DNA of 64,000 nucleotides, taken from assembly GCA_030407085.1 (NCBI GenBank), contig CM059585.1, forward strand, positions 100,286,501 to 100,350,500. Reading direction: 5' to 3'. This document shows positions 12,521 through 25,800 of this stretch, in pieces. Numbering within the stretch: the stretch's first letter is position 1; each line of letters starts with the position of its first letter. Both the position numbers and the translations under genes were made by a program. The notes beneath the pieces are model-generated. The model did no database searches. It saw only the letters and a program-made list of their open reading frames with translations, and was not told the origin of the DNA. This DNA comes from Trichopria drosophilae (lineage: Eukaryota > Arthropoda > Insecta > Hymenoptera > Diapriidae).

Positions 12521-13686
12521 CCCATTAACATCAAGTAGGACACTTTTTTCACTTAAATTTCGATCAAAAATTTCATATGAAAATCCAAGTTGAAATAAAT
12601 TGAAAGGTACATGTCTTACTATTTTCGAGGTCGCTCTTTTCAGTGCTGTTGTCAAAATTGAGCTATCTTAATTAGAAAATTAAATATGGCGATTTAAATG
12701 ACAAAATAACGCGAAAAATCGAGTGTTCTTTTTTATCAAACATTTTTTTCTCATCGAAAGAATATTTGTCGTCAGAAAATTTCTTCATTAAACGTGGACA
12801 CAATAGTTATAGTATTAAGATAAATTTTTGTAATATTTAAAAACTAACATGGTGATCACAAAATGGCGACTCCAATGACAAATTTCTAATTAAAACTTTA
12901 CAATAGTTTTTCTTGGAAACTATAGACATCAGTAAAAATTTTCTAAGAATAAATACGTTTTAGAATGAGTCAAAAAATCCTCTCGAATTTTTTCAGAATG
13001 CATTGTTACAATTTTTTATTTTTCGAATATTCGAAAAATCGAAATTTTTAAAAAAGTCCAAAAAATCTGAAAAAATTTAAGAGTATTCTTTGATCAATTC
13101 GAAGACATTTTTGTTCTAAGGAAATTTTTCTAAAGTCTACAGTTTTCAAAAAAAAAAATTACTAGTCTTGAAATCTAGAAAAGATTTTTCGAATTTTTGA
13201 AAAATAAAAAATGTTAACAATATATTCTGGAAAAATTTGAGAACATATTTTGACTCATTCTAAAACGTATTTATTCTTAGAAAATTCTTTCTGAAGTCTA
13301 CAGTTTCCAAGAAAAACAATTGTTAAGTTTTAATTAGAAATTTGTCATTGGAGTCGCCATTTTGTGATCACCATATTAGTTTTAAATATTTAACAAATTT
13401 ATTATGATACTGTAACTATTGGGTCCACGTTTAATGAAGAAATTTTCCGACGACAAATATTCTTTCGATTAGAAAAAAATGTTTTATAAAAAAGAAGACT
13501 CGATTTTTCGCGTTATTTTGACATTTAAATCGACATATTTAATTTTCTAATTAAGATAGCTCAATTTTGACAACTGCATTGAAAAGAGCGATCTCGAAAA
13601 TAGTAAGACACGTACCTTTGAATTCATTTGAACTTGGATTTTCATATCAAATTCTTTATTGAAATTGAAGTGAAAAAATTTCCATA
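12521..13686. mobile_element. TTAA-flanked foldback element, copy 2
   Basis: Left TTAA at 12517-12520, then CCCATTAACATCAAG. The right end is degenerate with TTAA at 13687-13690. Arms match over hundreds of bases, for example GACTCCAATGACAAATTTCT near 12868 against its inverse near 13338-13356. The GAGGTCGCTCTTTT box starts about 107 bases inside the left end and its inverse, AAAAGAGCGATCTC, lies near 13582. Noncoding. Confidence 0.7.
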
Positions 13687-13836
13687 TTAACCAATTCAAT
13701 AAAAACATACCTTTCTAATTATCGTGAAAAAATAACAGTACATTTATTTTATGATTGTACATAAATCTTGAGTGAATACAAGCAATTAATATTCTCAACC
13801 TTATATTATATGTGATTAAAATTACTATTTTTTTAG

Positions 13837-16800
13837 AATAAACTAGGGTTACCGGTCACTTCCAATCGTTCGCTGCATTATACTCCACTTGGAAATGCAG
13901 CAAAAGTTAACGATGGAGCGTCAAGAAATTATCCTCTAGTCGATCACACATACGATGCGGTAGTTGTTGGCGCTGGTGGTGCCGGTCTCCGTGCCGCGTA
14001 CGGTCTAGTCGCGGAAGGTTTCAAAACGGCTGTAATTACTAAATTGTTTCCAACACGATCTCACACTGTCGCCGCCCAAGGTGGTATTAATGCAGCCCTT
14101 GGGAACATGGAGGAAGACAATTGGCAATGGCATATGTACGACACTGTGAAAGGTTCGGATTGGCTCGGAGATCAAGACGCCATTCATTACATGACCAGAG
14201 AGGCGCCGAAAGCGGTCATCGAATTAGAGAACTGCGGCATGCCATTCAGTCGCACAAAAGAGGGTAGGTACTTTCAAAACTAGTCAATTTTCAATTCAAA
14301 ACATCAATGAGAATAAGTGTCTTCGATTGAACTGCCGTTGACAACTTAAGGAGAATTAGGCGCTGATGATGTTTCGGGAGATGAAGGAGTATCGCCAGAT
14401 ATTACTGTTTCAGAATCTGAATCGTTTGTTTCCTCATTTTTTTCCTAAAATGAATAGGGTATTAACCACAAAGATTGTGGTAATAAATATTATAATGTTA
14501 CAAACCTCGACTGTTGCCTTTTGATTCACGCTTTGCTTAGTTCCCCTTTTCTCTCTACTTTCATCCTGTTTGGCAATTTTCGCTTGCTTGGAGCGCGCTG
14601 CAGGCGATGTAGATTTTGCACGTTTTGTTGGTGCAGACTTGCCGACTTTTTTTACAGATGCGCTAGATGGCTCGTCTGATGTGTTTTCATCATTTTTCAG
14701 ATTTTCTAATCTAATAAGTTTTGCTTCTTCGATGTAGGGTTGTCTTTGAAGATCGGTCAGAGATCTCCATTTTTCTCCACAGGTGCGGAATAAATTTTTT
14801 CCTATCTGAAGCTCAGTATTTTTCTGTGCATCGACGACAAACAATAAATTTTAATTTACCACCTACTTTCATTAACGATATGTTATTTGTAAGAAGTGGA
14901 AACTAAAAAATTCACCTGTTTAAATTCTTTCACAAAATTTATAAAAGCATTGCCACTTTTTGTAGCGTCTGTTGTTCCTGTAGAATTCATTCTTTGTTGT
15001 TTAGTTTTTAACCTTTTATCGGAAATCGAGGTTCCGCTCCTATATATAATGACGGATAAAAATTTTTATTTTTTAAGCCATTCTCTTAATACACAATTGT
15101 TTTAAATGAAACATTACAATTTTGTTTACATTTATCTCTGGCAAATTATTCTTAAGGGTCTTCGAGCATGACAAGTTTCGAATTAAATGGTAGGTTAAAG
15201 AATCTAAACATGTCATATCTCTAACGTTCTATTCAAATTCCAATTTAAGGATTTATTTTCAATACTTCCTAGCGACAGAATATATTCACAGTCGGTAATC
15301 ATTAAATTAAAAAACATGTACAAAGTTTGTAATTTTTAAGGGCCAACGAGCAATCTAAAGCTGTCGAAAACGTGGGGAATCTTTGCGCCATAAACATTAA
15401 ATTTTTAGATCCTTTTGTCAAAATTTCTATACAGAAATATGATCCTCACCGCAAGGGATACCGGGTGAAGTAATCTAGTTAGAATTTGTTGCTTGTAAAT
15501 AGAAAAAATCAAACTTGTAATTTTGAAAAGTATATGTAAAATTACATTTTCGAGTATTTACAGTTTTGTTGAAATTTCCTATTATTTTTGTAGTAAAATT
15601 ACAATTTTCTTGTAAAATTCACCCGAAAATAGAGGGAAATTTACCATAAACATGTAAAATGTACAATGGAAATGGGAATTTGTAACGTAATAGGTGGAAA
15701 TAAAAATACCAGTAATGATTGTGATAATTTTACATCGATTGTGTAATAAAAAAAATGTAATTTTAAGTCGTCTTTATAATTTTCAATAGTTTTTCACGTA
15801 AAAAGGCACAGAGAATGTAAAATTATAAGCGCTCTGTAAATTGTGTTAAGGATTTATGTATCTGCTCTTCTCAATCCACGGTGCTAATTAAACCGATTTA
15901 ACCTGAAGGTTCTGGAACTTGGGATTTTTTTTGTTGATTTCAATTCCAGATCATTAATACATTATTTTTTGACAAAAACGAAAATGTTCAGTGGAGCCAT
16001 TTTTGAAAAATGTCGATTTAAAAATTCAAAATGACGAAAAGTCAACTTTTCTGGAAGAAATATTCATTTGAGAAAAAATCTCATAAGATTAAATTTGTAG
16101 ACATTAAGTTTTTTTACACTTTTGATTAGTTTTTTTACACTTGTGACTAGTTTTTTACTCTGTGTGAGAATATAGTACTTTATTATTGCCAAGGTTGGTA
16201 TGCTTTGAATTTTGATCAAAACAATTGGTAGCCGTAATCTTAACAGGTGTCATGAAACGTTTTAAAATAAAAACTATCGTTATAACTTTATTAATTAAAT
16301 TAAACCTGTTATTGTGAGCTGAATAGTGAAAATGTTTAAAAGTCGAGCTCTTACACACGACTTAAATTGTGCCTACTATGTTTACAAAAGAAAAAAGATA
16401 TGTATCCTATAAAAAATCAGTTAAAAAATGAAAAACACATGCAAAAAGTTACTTTTTTTTCGTTTTTCTCATAAACTATTGATTGTAGAGAACAATGACA
16501 CAAATACAAAAAATGTCTTTTTTTAATATCTACAAATTCCATCTGACGAAATTATTTCTCAAATGAATATTTCTTGAAAAAAGTTGACTTTTCGTCATTT
16601 TGAATTTTTAAATCGACATTTTTCAAAAACAGCTCCACAGAAGATTTTCTTTTTTGTCGAAAAATGAGGTATTAATGATCTGGAATCGAAATGAACAAGA
16701 AAATCCCAGGTACCAGAACCAGAGACAGGTGTCCCTCCCTCCTCTGGCGCTTGAAGCAGGCAAAGGTTGGATGAAAATGTTGACAAAAACAGTCTTCAGG

Positions 16801-19800
16801 ACTTTCGTGTGCATTCCAAGGTTCAAAATCCGTTAATATCAAAATCAAAACCTATTCTGTTCTAGAGTTATCGCAAAATTAAAATTTAGAATAAAAGTCA
16901 GGATAAATTGCGTTTCAATTATTCTCTTTAATTTATATGTATTTTTTATGTTGTATAATTTTATATATTTTAATAAATTATACATGAAATTGGTAGTTAT
17001 ACTTACTTGACAGTCTATTATGATTTATTTAAAAATGAAAAATAAATACCAACAAAAAATACTGTTGAAATTACTTCTGAAAATATAAATCTTACAAACA
17101 AAAAGCGGTTCGAATAAACTTAATTCAGTATTATAAAAGTTCTTAGGTTTAAAAAAAAAACAGATGTTAAATCAAATAAACAAAATAACCCTAATACACC
17201 TTGTATTTTTTATCGTTAATAAGAAAATAGATCGCATATACCACTCTGAGCTTTCCCCAGGACTAACGACGAGGACATGTTGATAAATTAGCCCTATTTT
17301 ATTTTATTTTTGACATTTTTATAGTTCTTATTTTAATGTCTTTGCTATGCTATTTCAATGTTTTGTTATTTCAATGTTATTCTAATCTGAATCAGAACAA
17401 AGAGTATTACGTCATGTTAAGAATTAAATATGTCCCGAGGAAAATGCTGCAACTGACTTTTTTAACCTAAGTGGATACGATGAATCTTTCATTATATTTA
17501 TTTTGTACCGATTCCAATATTTAAAAAATTCGGTATGAACACTTTCGCCGGCTTGTTCGAACCAAACGCTGAATAGTGAAAATGTTTAAAAGTCGAGCTC
17601 TTACACACGACTTAAATTGTGCCTCCTATGTTTACAAAAGAAAAAAGATATGTATCCTATAAAAAATCAGTTAAAAAATGAAAAACACATGCAAAAAGTT
17701 ACTTTTTTTGTTTCGTTTTTCTCATAAACTATTGATTGTAGAGAACAATGACACAAATACAAAAAATGTCTTTTTTTCATATCTACAAATTCCATCTGAC
17801 GAAATTATTTCTCAAATAAATATTTCTTCCAGAAAAGTTGACTTTTCGTCATTTTGAATTTTTAAATTGACATTTTTCAAAAATGGCTCCACTGAACATT
17901 TTCGTTTTTGTCGAAAAATAATGTATTAATGATCTGGAATTGAAATCAACAAGAAAATCCCAAGTTCCAGAACCTTCAGGTTAAATCGGTTTAATTAGCA
18001 CCATGGATTGAGAAGAGCAGATACATAAATCCTTAACACAATTTACAGTGCGCTTATAATTTTACATTCTCTGTGCCTTTTTACGTGAAAAACTATTGAA
18101 AATTATAAAGACGACTTAAAATTACATTTTTTTTTATTACACAATTGATGTAAAATTATCACAATCATTACAGGTATTTTTATTTCCACCTTTTATGTTA
18201 TAAATTTCCATTTCCATTGTACATTTTACATGTTTATGGCAAATTTCCCTCTATTTTCGAGTAAATTTTACAAGAAAATTGTAATTTTACTACGAAAATA
18301 ATAGGAAATTTTAACAAAACTGTAAATACTCGAAAATGTAATTTTACATTTACTTTTCAAAATTACAAGTTTGATTTTTTCTATTTACAAGCAACAAATT
18401 CTAACTAGATTACTTCACCCGGTATCCTTTGCGGTGAGGATCATATTTCTGTATAGAAATTTTGACAAAAGGATCTAAAAATTTAATGTTTATGGCGCAA
18501 AGATTCCCCACGTTTTCGACAGCTTTACATTGCTCATCGGCCCTTCAAAATTACAAACTTTGTACATGTTTTTTAATTTAATGATCACTAAATGACTGTG
18601 AATATATTCTGTCGCTAGGAAATATTAAAAATAAATCCATAAATTGTGATTTGAATAGAACGACAAGAGATATGACTTGCTTAGATTTTTTAACCTACCA
18701 TTTAAATTGTTGTGCTTGAAGCCCCTTAAGAATCATTTGTCCAAGATAAAATTAAAAATAAAATTATTTATCAAAACTATACAAATCTATTTCCATGAAC
18801 TCTAATGTAATATTATTTCTGTTTTTTTTTACTGTGCATTTAAAAACATCATGAAATAATAGTAATAAGTTTAAGTCTAGATTTGCAATAAATGTTTTTC
18901 CAAGATTTATATAAGTTGTTAATGTTTTAATTTTACAAATTCTCTACTAAATTTTTAATCATCCTGCTAAAATACTCAACAGAATCATCATTTTATCGAA
19001 GAGTTGTGACTGTAACCACTGTAATTTTACAATTTTCTTCTGTGTTCACTCGATAAAAAAAATGAAGTAATTTTTTATTTTCTCATGTTCAATATTGATT
19101 TTTGTCATGATATATTCCGTATTAAAAAGAGCATCAAGATTTCTTCTCTTTTTTAAAATTGCGAAATTTGTTACGAAAACGTTCAAAAAAAAAAGAAATT
19201 ATCAATAACCAACATAAATCCAGCGTAATCAGACACAAAATAAAAAATGTGATAATTATTTCAAAATTACGGATTCAACATTTTACCTTGTGCGCTTTTT
19301 CGCGTTGGTCGTAACTTTCTGCGACTTGTCCGATTCTGAAGAATTTTCGCTTTCACGATTTTGTTTCTTCATCGTTGCTTCCATATTTCTACGTACGAAA
19401 CTATAAAATTACAAAAGCAAATATAACTCAAAGAAGCGCAGAGAAACTCCGTCGAAATCAAGATGAAGACGAAAGGAAATGGCAAGACGATTCGCGTTTG
19501 TTACTTTTTCCCGGGATCGCTTTCTTCTTCCGGTTAATTCGACTCCGTACATAATGTCATTTCCTGTCTTCCGGTTAGCGATCAGTCGATAAAGTAGTAA
19601 TTTTCACTAAAAAATATTTAAAATTTTTTTTGTAGATTATTACTTTATCGACTGAAAACTCCATTTTGGTAAAAATTTTCAAACTACAGTAGTTCTTCTC
19701 TTATTTTAACATCTTCTCTTATTCTAATTTTTTCACTTCCTCTAATCTAATTTTTCATGCATACAACATAACCTAAAAAAACTCTTTTTAAAAACAAAAA

Positions 19801-22800
19801 CATTTAACAATAAGTCAGTTCGGTTATCTGTCTAAGAAATAATATTGTGTAAATTAACATTCATGTAAAAACCCCTCGCAAGATCCTAAAAAAGTGCAAA
19901 CGTTTTTGGCGGTAAATTAGAATACGAGAAGGAGACGCCATCTTGCCTGTCTGGACAAATTAGAATAAGAGAAGTACATAAAGAGAGGACAATTTTATAA
20001 AATTTATTTGTAATTGCAGGTAAAATTTATCAACGAGCTTTCGGTGGTCAGTCTCTAAAATTTGGTAAAGGTGGTCAGGCACACAGATGCTGCTGCGTAG
20101 CTGATCGAACCGGTCACTCTTTGCTCCATACATTATACGGACAGTCCCTGAGTTACGATTGTAATTACTTCGTCGAGTACTTTGCTTTGGATTTGCTTAT
20201 GGAAGGTGGAGAGTGTCGAGGAGTAATCGCACTATGTTTGGAAGACGGTACGCTGCATAGGTTCCATGCCAAAAATACCGTATTGGCCACCGGTGGCTAC
20301 GGTCGTGCATACTTTTCATGCACGTCGGCACATACGTGTACCGGTGATGGTACGGCTATGGTGTCAAGGGCCAATTTGCACAATCAGGACCTCGAATTCG
20401 TACAATTTCATCCAACCGGTAAGTTATCGATAGAGTTTTGTAATTAAAAGAACGGATATGAATGGATGCATATGGATAGAAATGTTATCCGAAATTCGAT
20501 CATTTCTATCCATTTCAATCCGTTTCTATCCAATACACTCATATTTATCCGAAAATATCCGTAAAAAGTATTACAACTTAATCCAATTTTGTAAGAATCT
20601 ATAAAAACCGCTAAGTTCATCCATTTTCATCCGACCTAATGGATGCACATTCTTTCCACTTTCATCCGAAAACTCTATCTTAACCGTATCTGTCCACTAA
20701 TCGTGTACAGATTCTATCCAGTCTAATCCACTGTATCATCCGAAACTGAAATGTGCAATTCTATCCATTTGTATCCTATCGGTTGAACGCCAATCCTTTC
20801 CACTTTCATCCGAAGAATCTATCTTGTCCGTATCTGTCCACTAATCGTATACAGATCCTATCCAATCTTGTCGTCGAGAGATCGGATAGAAACGTATTCA
20901 CTAGGGTGGTCCACAAAAAAACAAAGTAGCAAATTTTAATTGGGACACCCCCCAAAATTTTTCTATATTGAAAATAAAAAGACACAAGTATTTTTTTGTT
21001 TTGCGATTCGTCGACATTTAATGGTGCTGCCGGGCCCATGAAGTCTCCCATGTATTTTATGTGGGAAATAATCGTTTTCTCGAAAATTTGATGTAAAATT
21101 TATAAAAATTAATATTTTTTCATGAACAAAAGATATTTTTCTTCAGAAATGATGAAATAATGAAATCGCAATGATCGCTTGTATAAAAAACTTGTTTAAA
21201 CAACCGCAAAGTAAGCCCATATATAGAAAAAAGTGAACATTTTCTTCTAATAATGTATATCTCTACAGTATCTTAGTTTCATGTCTTGAAATCTATTACT
21301 CAGAATATTTGAGAGTCGCTGACTATGAACCTTAGATCAGAATTTCAAAATTCAAAATGGCGGATACATTATGGTGGACATGACTTTTAAAATTTAAATG
21401 GATTTGCAAAAAACTTATTGTTATCTTGAAGTTTTTGGGCTTGCTGATTATGAATCGCAAATCAGATTTTACAAATCCAAAATGACAAATACAATTTGGC
21501 AGATATAATTTTTAAAATACAAATGAATTTATTTGCAATTTACCATACGGTAGTTTCTTAGGTTAACGATTACAAATCTAACATTTACTCTTAGAATTAT
21601 GCATTGGCATATTTCCTTTGTTTCGGCACTTTATTCATTATCCGCAACCAAAATATTAATTGTTACTATGGCTGGAATTTTCCGTTGCGACTCAGGCTCA
21701 TGTCTCCAAATCGAAATCGAGATCTCGAAACCTGTGAGATGTACAGAGCAAAAATCGCACAGGTTATTGAAAGTTCAAAGATTGCAGTATTGAACATTAA
21801 TTTATATTAATAAAAAATAATAATTTAAAACAATATTCGTTGATAAAAAGATGTTTTGTTTTGCTTTTAGCAGCTATTCTAAACCTAAATTTAAAATTTT
21901 GATTTACACACATATGTTTGATTTCGAGATATCGAACTCGATTTGAAGACTTGAGTCAGAGTTTGAGCCTGAGTCATGACTAAAAATTCCAGCCTATTAG
22001 TTTTACATTAGAAATATAAATTAAATCACCTGTCTTTACTATACAACATTGTTCTGTCACTCTTGAAATTTTTTTCTTTGGTGATTTCTGCAAAGATCTT
22101 AATTCTTCATACAGCTTTTCCAACTTTTCAACACAGTGACATGTTAGTTGAATTGGTATCCCATCTTTTTCTCAAAAAATGGTAAGTTCGTAAATTGTTA
22201 ATGAAACACTTACACGTAAAAATTGTTTTTTAGGAGGTAATTTAATTCCGACAATTTGAGGCGTATAAATGTCTTACTAAATATACTAAACTATCTATCA
22301 TTAAACTGTGTGTTTCACACATTGTAAAATAACGTTATATTTATTGTTATAATTGCTTTATTAGAAAATTTTGTTACACTTATAGTAAACAAGAAAAGTT
22401 AAGAAACTTAAAAAGTGGATTTTTCTACAATTTGTAGTATGTAATTTTTATTTATTTAAAAAAAAAATTTTAAATTGCAAAAGTATATAATTTTAGAAGG
22501 AAATGTTATATTCGTAATCGGTAACCTAAGAAACTACCGTATAGTAAATTTCAAGCAAATTCATTTGTATTTTAAAAATTATGTCCGCCATAATGTATCC
22601 GCCATATTGTCCCAGCAAACGAAAATGGATTAAAATAAATTGAAAATTTGAATTCTTTTGAATCCGGATTCTTAATTCCGTGTAAAGAATTTAAATAAAT
22701 TTTCTCTTTATGTACAAAAAAAATTATTTTTCATTTTTATTATTTTTATTCAATTAAATTCTTTTTTAAACATGGTTTAAATGATTAATTACCTTTAAAA

Positions 22801-25800
22801 AAGCTGTTCTCAAGCGGTCACCTATCCACTGGCGACATGGACCACTGGTCTACTACTGTCGATCAGCATTTATAATGTAATATGATATTTCTGGTACGCC
22901 TTAAAATTTTCAAAACTGTTGAATTAGGCTATGCTTCCGGAATAAAAGCACACTTCGTTTTGAAATAAATTCCGTTATTATTCATGAAAAATTCATATAT
23001 ACAACCTTAAGCGCAGAGAGACGATTAAGCACTGAATCGGTTTACATACAAGATAAACAACATAGTTCATATCCCTCTATTGTTTTGTTGAACTATTTCA
23101 AATTATATAAAAATAAATAACAAACTATTCCACAATAAAATACATTGAAATTGTCAAATCCCAACAAAAACTTTTTAAGGGGAGGGTATACCCGAAAAGT
23201 CAGCTATATGAAATACTGGTTCAAAAATTTCGCAAAAATGATTTCTTTAGTTATTTTTGACATGGAATTCAGTGGTGCAAAAATAAAAAGTCTAAGAAAT
23301 TTGTTTGACCCATAAATTTTAGTTAAAAAAAAAATACATCATTTTGAAAAAATGCAACTACATTTTTTTACATTAATTTAAAAATTAACAAAAATTAGGG
23401 TGAACATAAAAACACATTTTCTAAATAACTACGCATGGATTTTAAAAAATTCCATTTTTTTCGAACAAAATTTTTTGTTTGAAATAAAACAATTTTTTCA
23501 AGGGTCAAAACAATTTTTATTCTAGCACCACTGTATTCCACGTTAAAAATTACTCTGGAAATAATTTTTACGACCTGTACATTTTAGTTCGAAAAAAAAT
23601 TTGTTTTTTCGAAAAAATGCTTCTTCATATTCCTAACTTAGTTTAAAAATTCAAAAAAATTAGGGCGAACATAAAAACACATTTGCTAAATAATTACGGA
23701 TGGATTTTTAAAAATTCCATTCTTTCAACAAAATTTGTTTGTTTTTTTTTTATTTACCATGGAATTCCTCGTAAAAAATTACTAAAGAAATAATTTTTGC
23801 AAAATTTTTTAACCAGTATTTCATATAGCTGACTTTTCGGGTATACCCTCCCCTTAATTGTCTCAAAAACGGCCTGAGATAAGCAAAATCTGATGAAATT
23901 TTGGAGGCTATCAAAAGGAGGGATGATATCATCGGCAATTCCGCACACTGAACTGAAATGAATTCCTCTACAATATTTCTGCTAATAATTGGATTATATA
24001 CAGGAGAAGGTTGCCTATTCTGTTAAAAGAATAAAAAGTAATCTGATTTTGAAAGAAATACACAATTATTGAAAGATTGTCTTTCCAATTCTACGTCCTG
24101 AATTCAAATAAATTGACATAACCTCTCATTTTACGAAGGATTCACTTGAATCTCAAATAACATTGGCGAATTCTATTTATTGGAATTGAAATCAATAGAC
24201 TATAACTTCCATCTTGTAATTGATTTCACTGAATACAAATCGAAGCAGGGCAATCCATGTACAGGAATACAAACGAATTCAGAATTGAAATAGATTTGCT
24301 AAAATCAACAATCCGGATTGGCGAGTAAAAATTTCAATTAATTTCAATAAATTTCTATCCATTTTCTATCAATATTGTTTTAAATTATTATTTTTTATTA
24401 ATATAAATTAATGTTCAATACTGCAATCTTTGGACTTTCAATAACCTGTACGATTTTTGCTCTGTACATCTCACAGGTTTCGAGATCTCGATTTCGATTT
24501 GGAGACATGAGCCTGAGTCGCAACGGAAAATTCCAGCCATAGTAACAATTAATATTTTGGTTGCGGATAATGAATAAAGTGCCGAAACAAAGGAAATATG
24601 CCAATGCATAATTCTAAGAGTAAATGTTAGATTTGTAATCGTTAACCTAAGAAACTACCGTATGGTAAATTGCAAATAAATTCATTTGTATTTTAAAAAT
24701 TATATCTGCCAAATTGTATTTGTCATTTTGGATTTGTAAAATCTGATTTGCGATTCATAATCAGCAAGCCCAAAAACTTCAAGATAACAATAAGTTTTTT
24801 GCAAATCCATTTAAATTTTAAAAGTCATGTCCACCATAATGTATCCGCCATTTTGAATTTTGAAATTCTGATCTAAGGTTCATAGTCAGCGACTCTCAAA
24901 TATTCTGAGTAATAGATTTCAAGACATGAAACTAAGATACTGTAGAGATATACATTATTAGAAGAAAATGTTCACTTTTTTCTATACATGGGCTTACTTT
25001 GCGGTTGTTTAAACAAGTTTTTTATACAAGCGATCATTGCGATTTCATTATTTCCTCATTTCTGAAGGAAAATATCTTTTGTTCATGAAAAAATATTAAT
25101 TTTTATAAATTTTACATCAAGTTTTCGAGAAAACGATTATTTACCACATAAAATACATGGGAGACTTCATGGGCCCAGCAGCACCATTAAATGTCGACGA
25201 ATCGCAAAACAAAAAAATACGTGTCTTTTTATTTTCAATATAGAAAAATTTTGGGGGGTGTCCCAATTAAAATTCGCTACTTCGATTTTTCGTGGACCAC
25301 CTTAGTATTCACTGGCAATGAGAGCGTCCGGACGATAATGGATAGAGGTGTAATCGCTAGATCGGATAGAAACGTATTACATTTAGTACGGACAATAAAT
25401 GGAAAGAATTGGATGAAAATGAAACGGATGGAACAGGATAAACTTGTACATGGTAGATTTCGGATAAATAAGTATTAATTTGTCATACTCATCATTTGTG
25501 GATGGAACAAGATGGAACCGAATTGGAACTTTTTGTAAATCAGTTGGATGTAAACGTATTGTTTCTCTATCAAATATTCGGATAAAGAATGATTAAAATA
25601 ATACGTTTAGAAAACGTGACGCAAGCGGATTGACTTCCAATCCTATCCATTTCTATCCGTTTTTCTAAGCAGGGAACGTGTGCTATTTAATAAAACTTTT
25701 ATTTTTATAGGAATTTACGGAGCTGGTTGTCTGATAACCGAAGGAAGCAGAGGAGAAGGAGGTTACCTTATTAACAGTCAAGGTGAAAGATTCATGGAAC

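Larger units (their letters stand above)
15131..18751. repeat. 3.6-kb inverted repeat in the SDHA / HMG-gene intron
   Basis: Left arm about 15131-16090 pairs with right arm about 17790-18751 in reverse complement. Landmarks: CACCGCAAGGGATACCGGGT near 15448 against ACCCGGTATCCTTTGCGGTG near 18417, and GGGGAATCTTTGCGCCATAA near 15375 against its inverse near 18492-18511. The region is simultaneously intron of SDHA (+) and of the nested HMG-box gene (-). Several GTAAAATTACA-type words occur in both arms. Confidence 0.75.
20445..25665. repeat. GGATAGAAA-rich repeat interrupted by a hAT-like palindrome
   Basis: Both flanks of the 4.4 kb palindrome (20445-20893 and 25313-25665) are built of irregular GGATAGAAA / TTTCTATCC and ATCCATTT words. 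The outer borders look inverted (AAGAACGGATATGAATGGAT against ATCCATTTCTATCCGTTTTT). An older repeat was therefore split by the later insertion. Confidence 0.5.

Noticed and set aside
21599..24609. Mirror-image 64-68 residue frames
   Set aside because: They are the two arms of the hAT-like palindrome read in opposite directions, with no domain and no start context.
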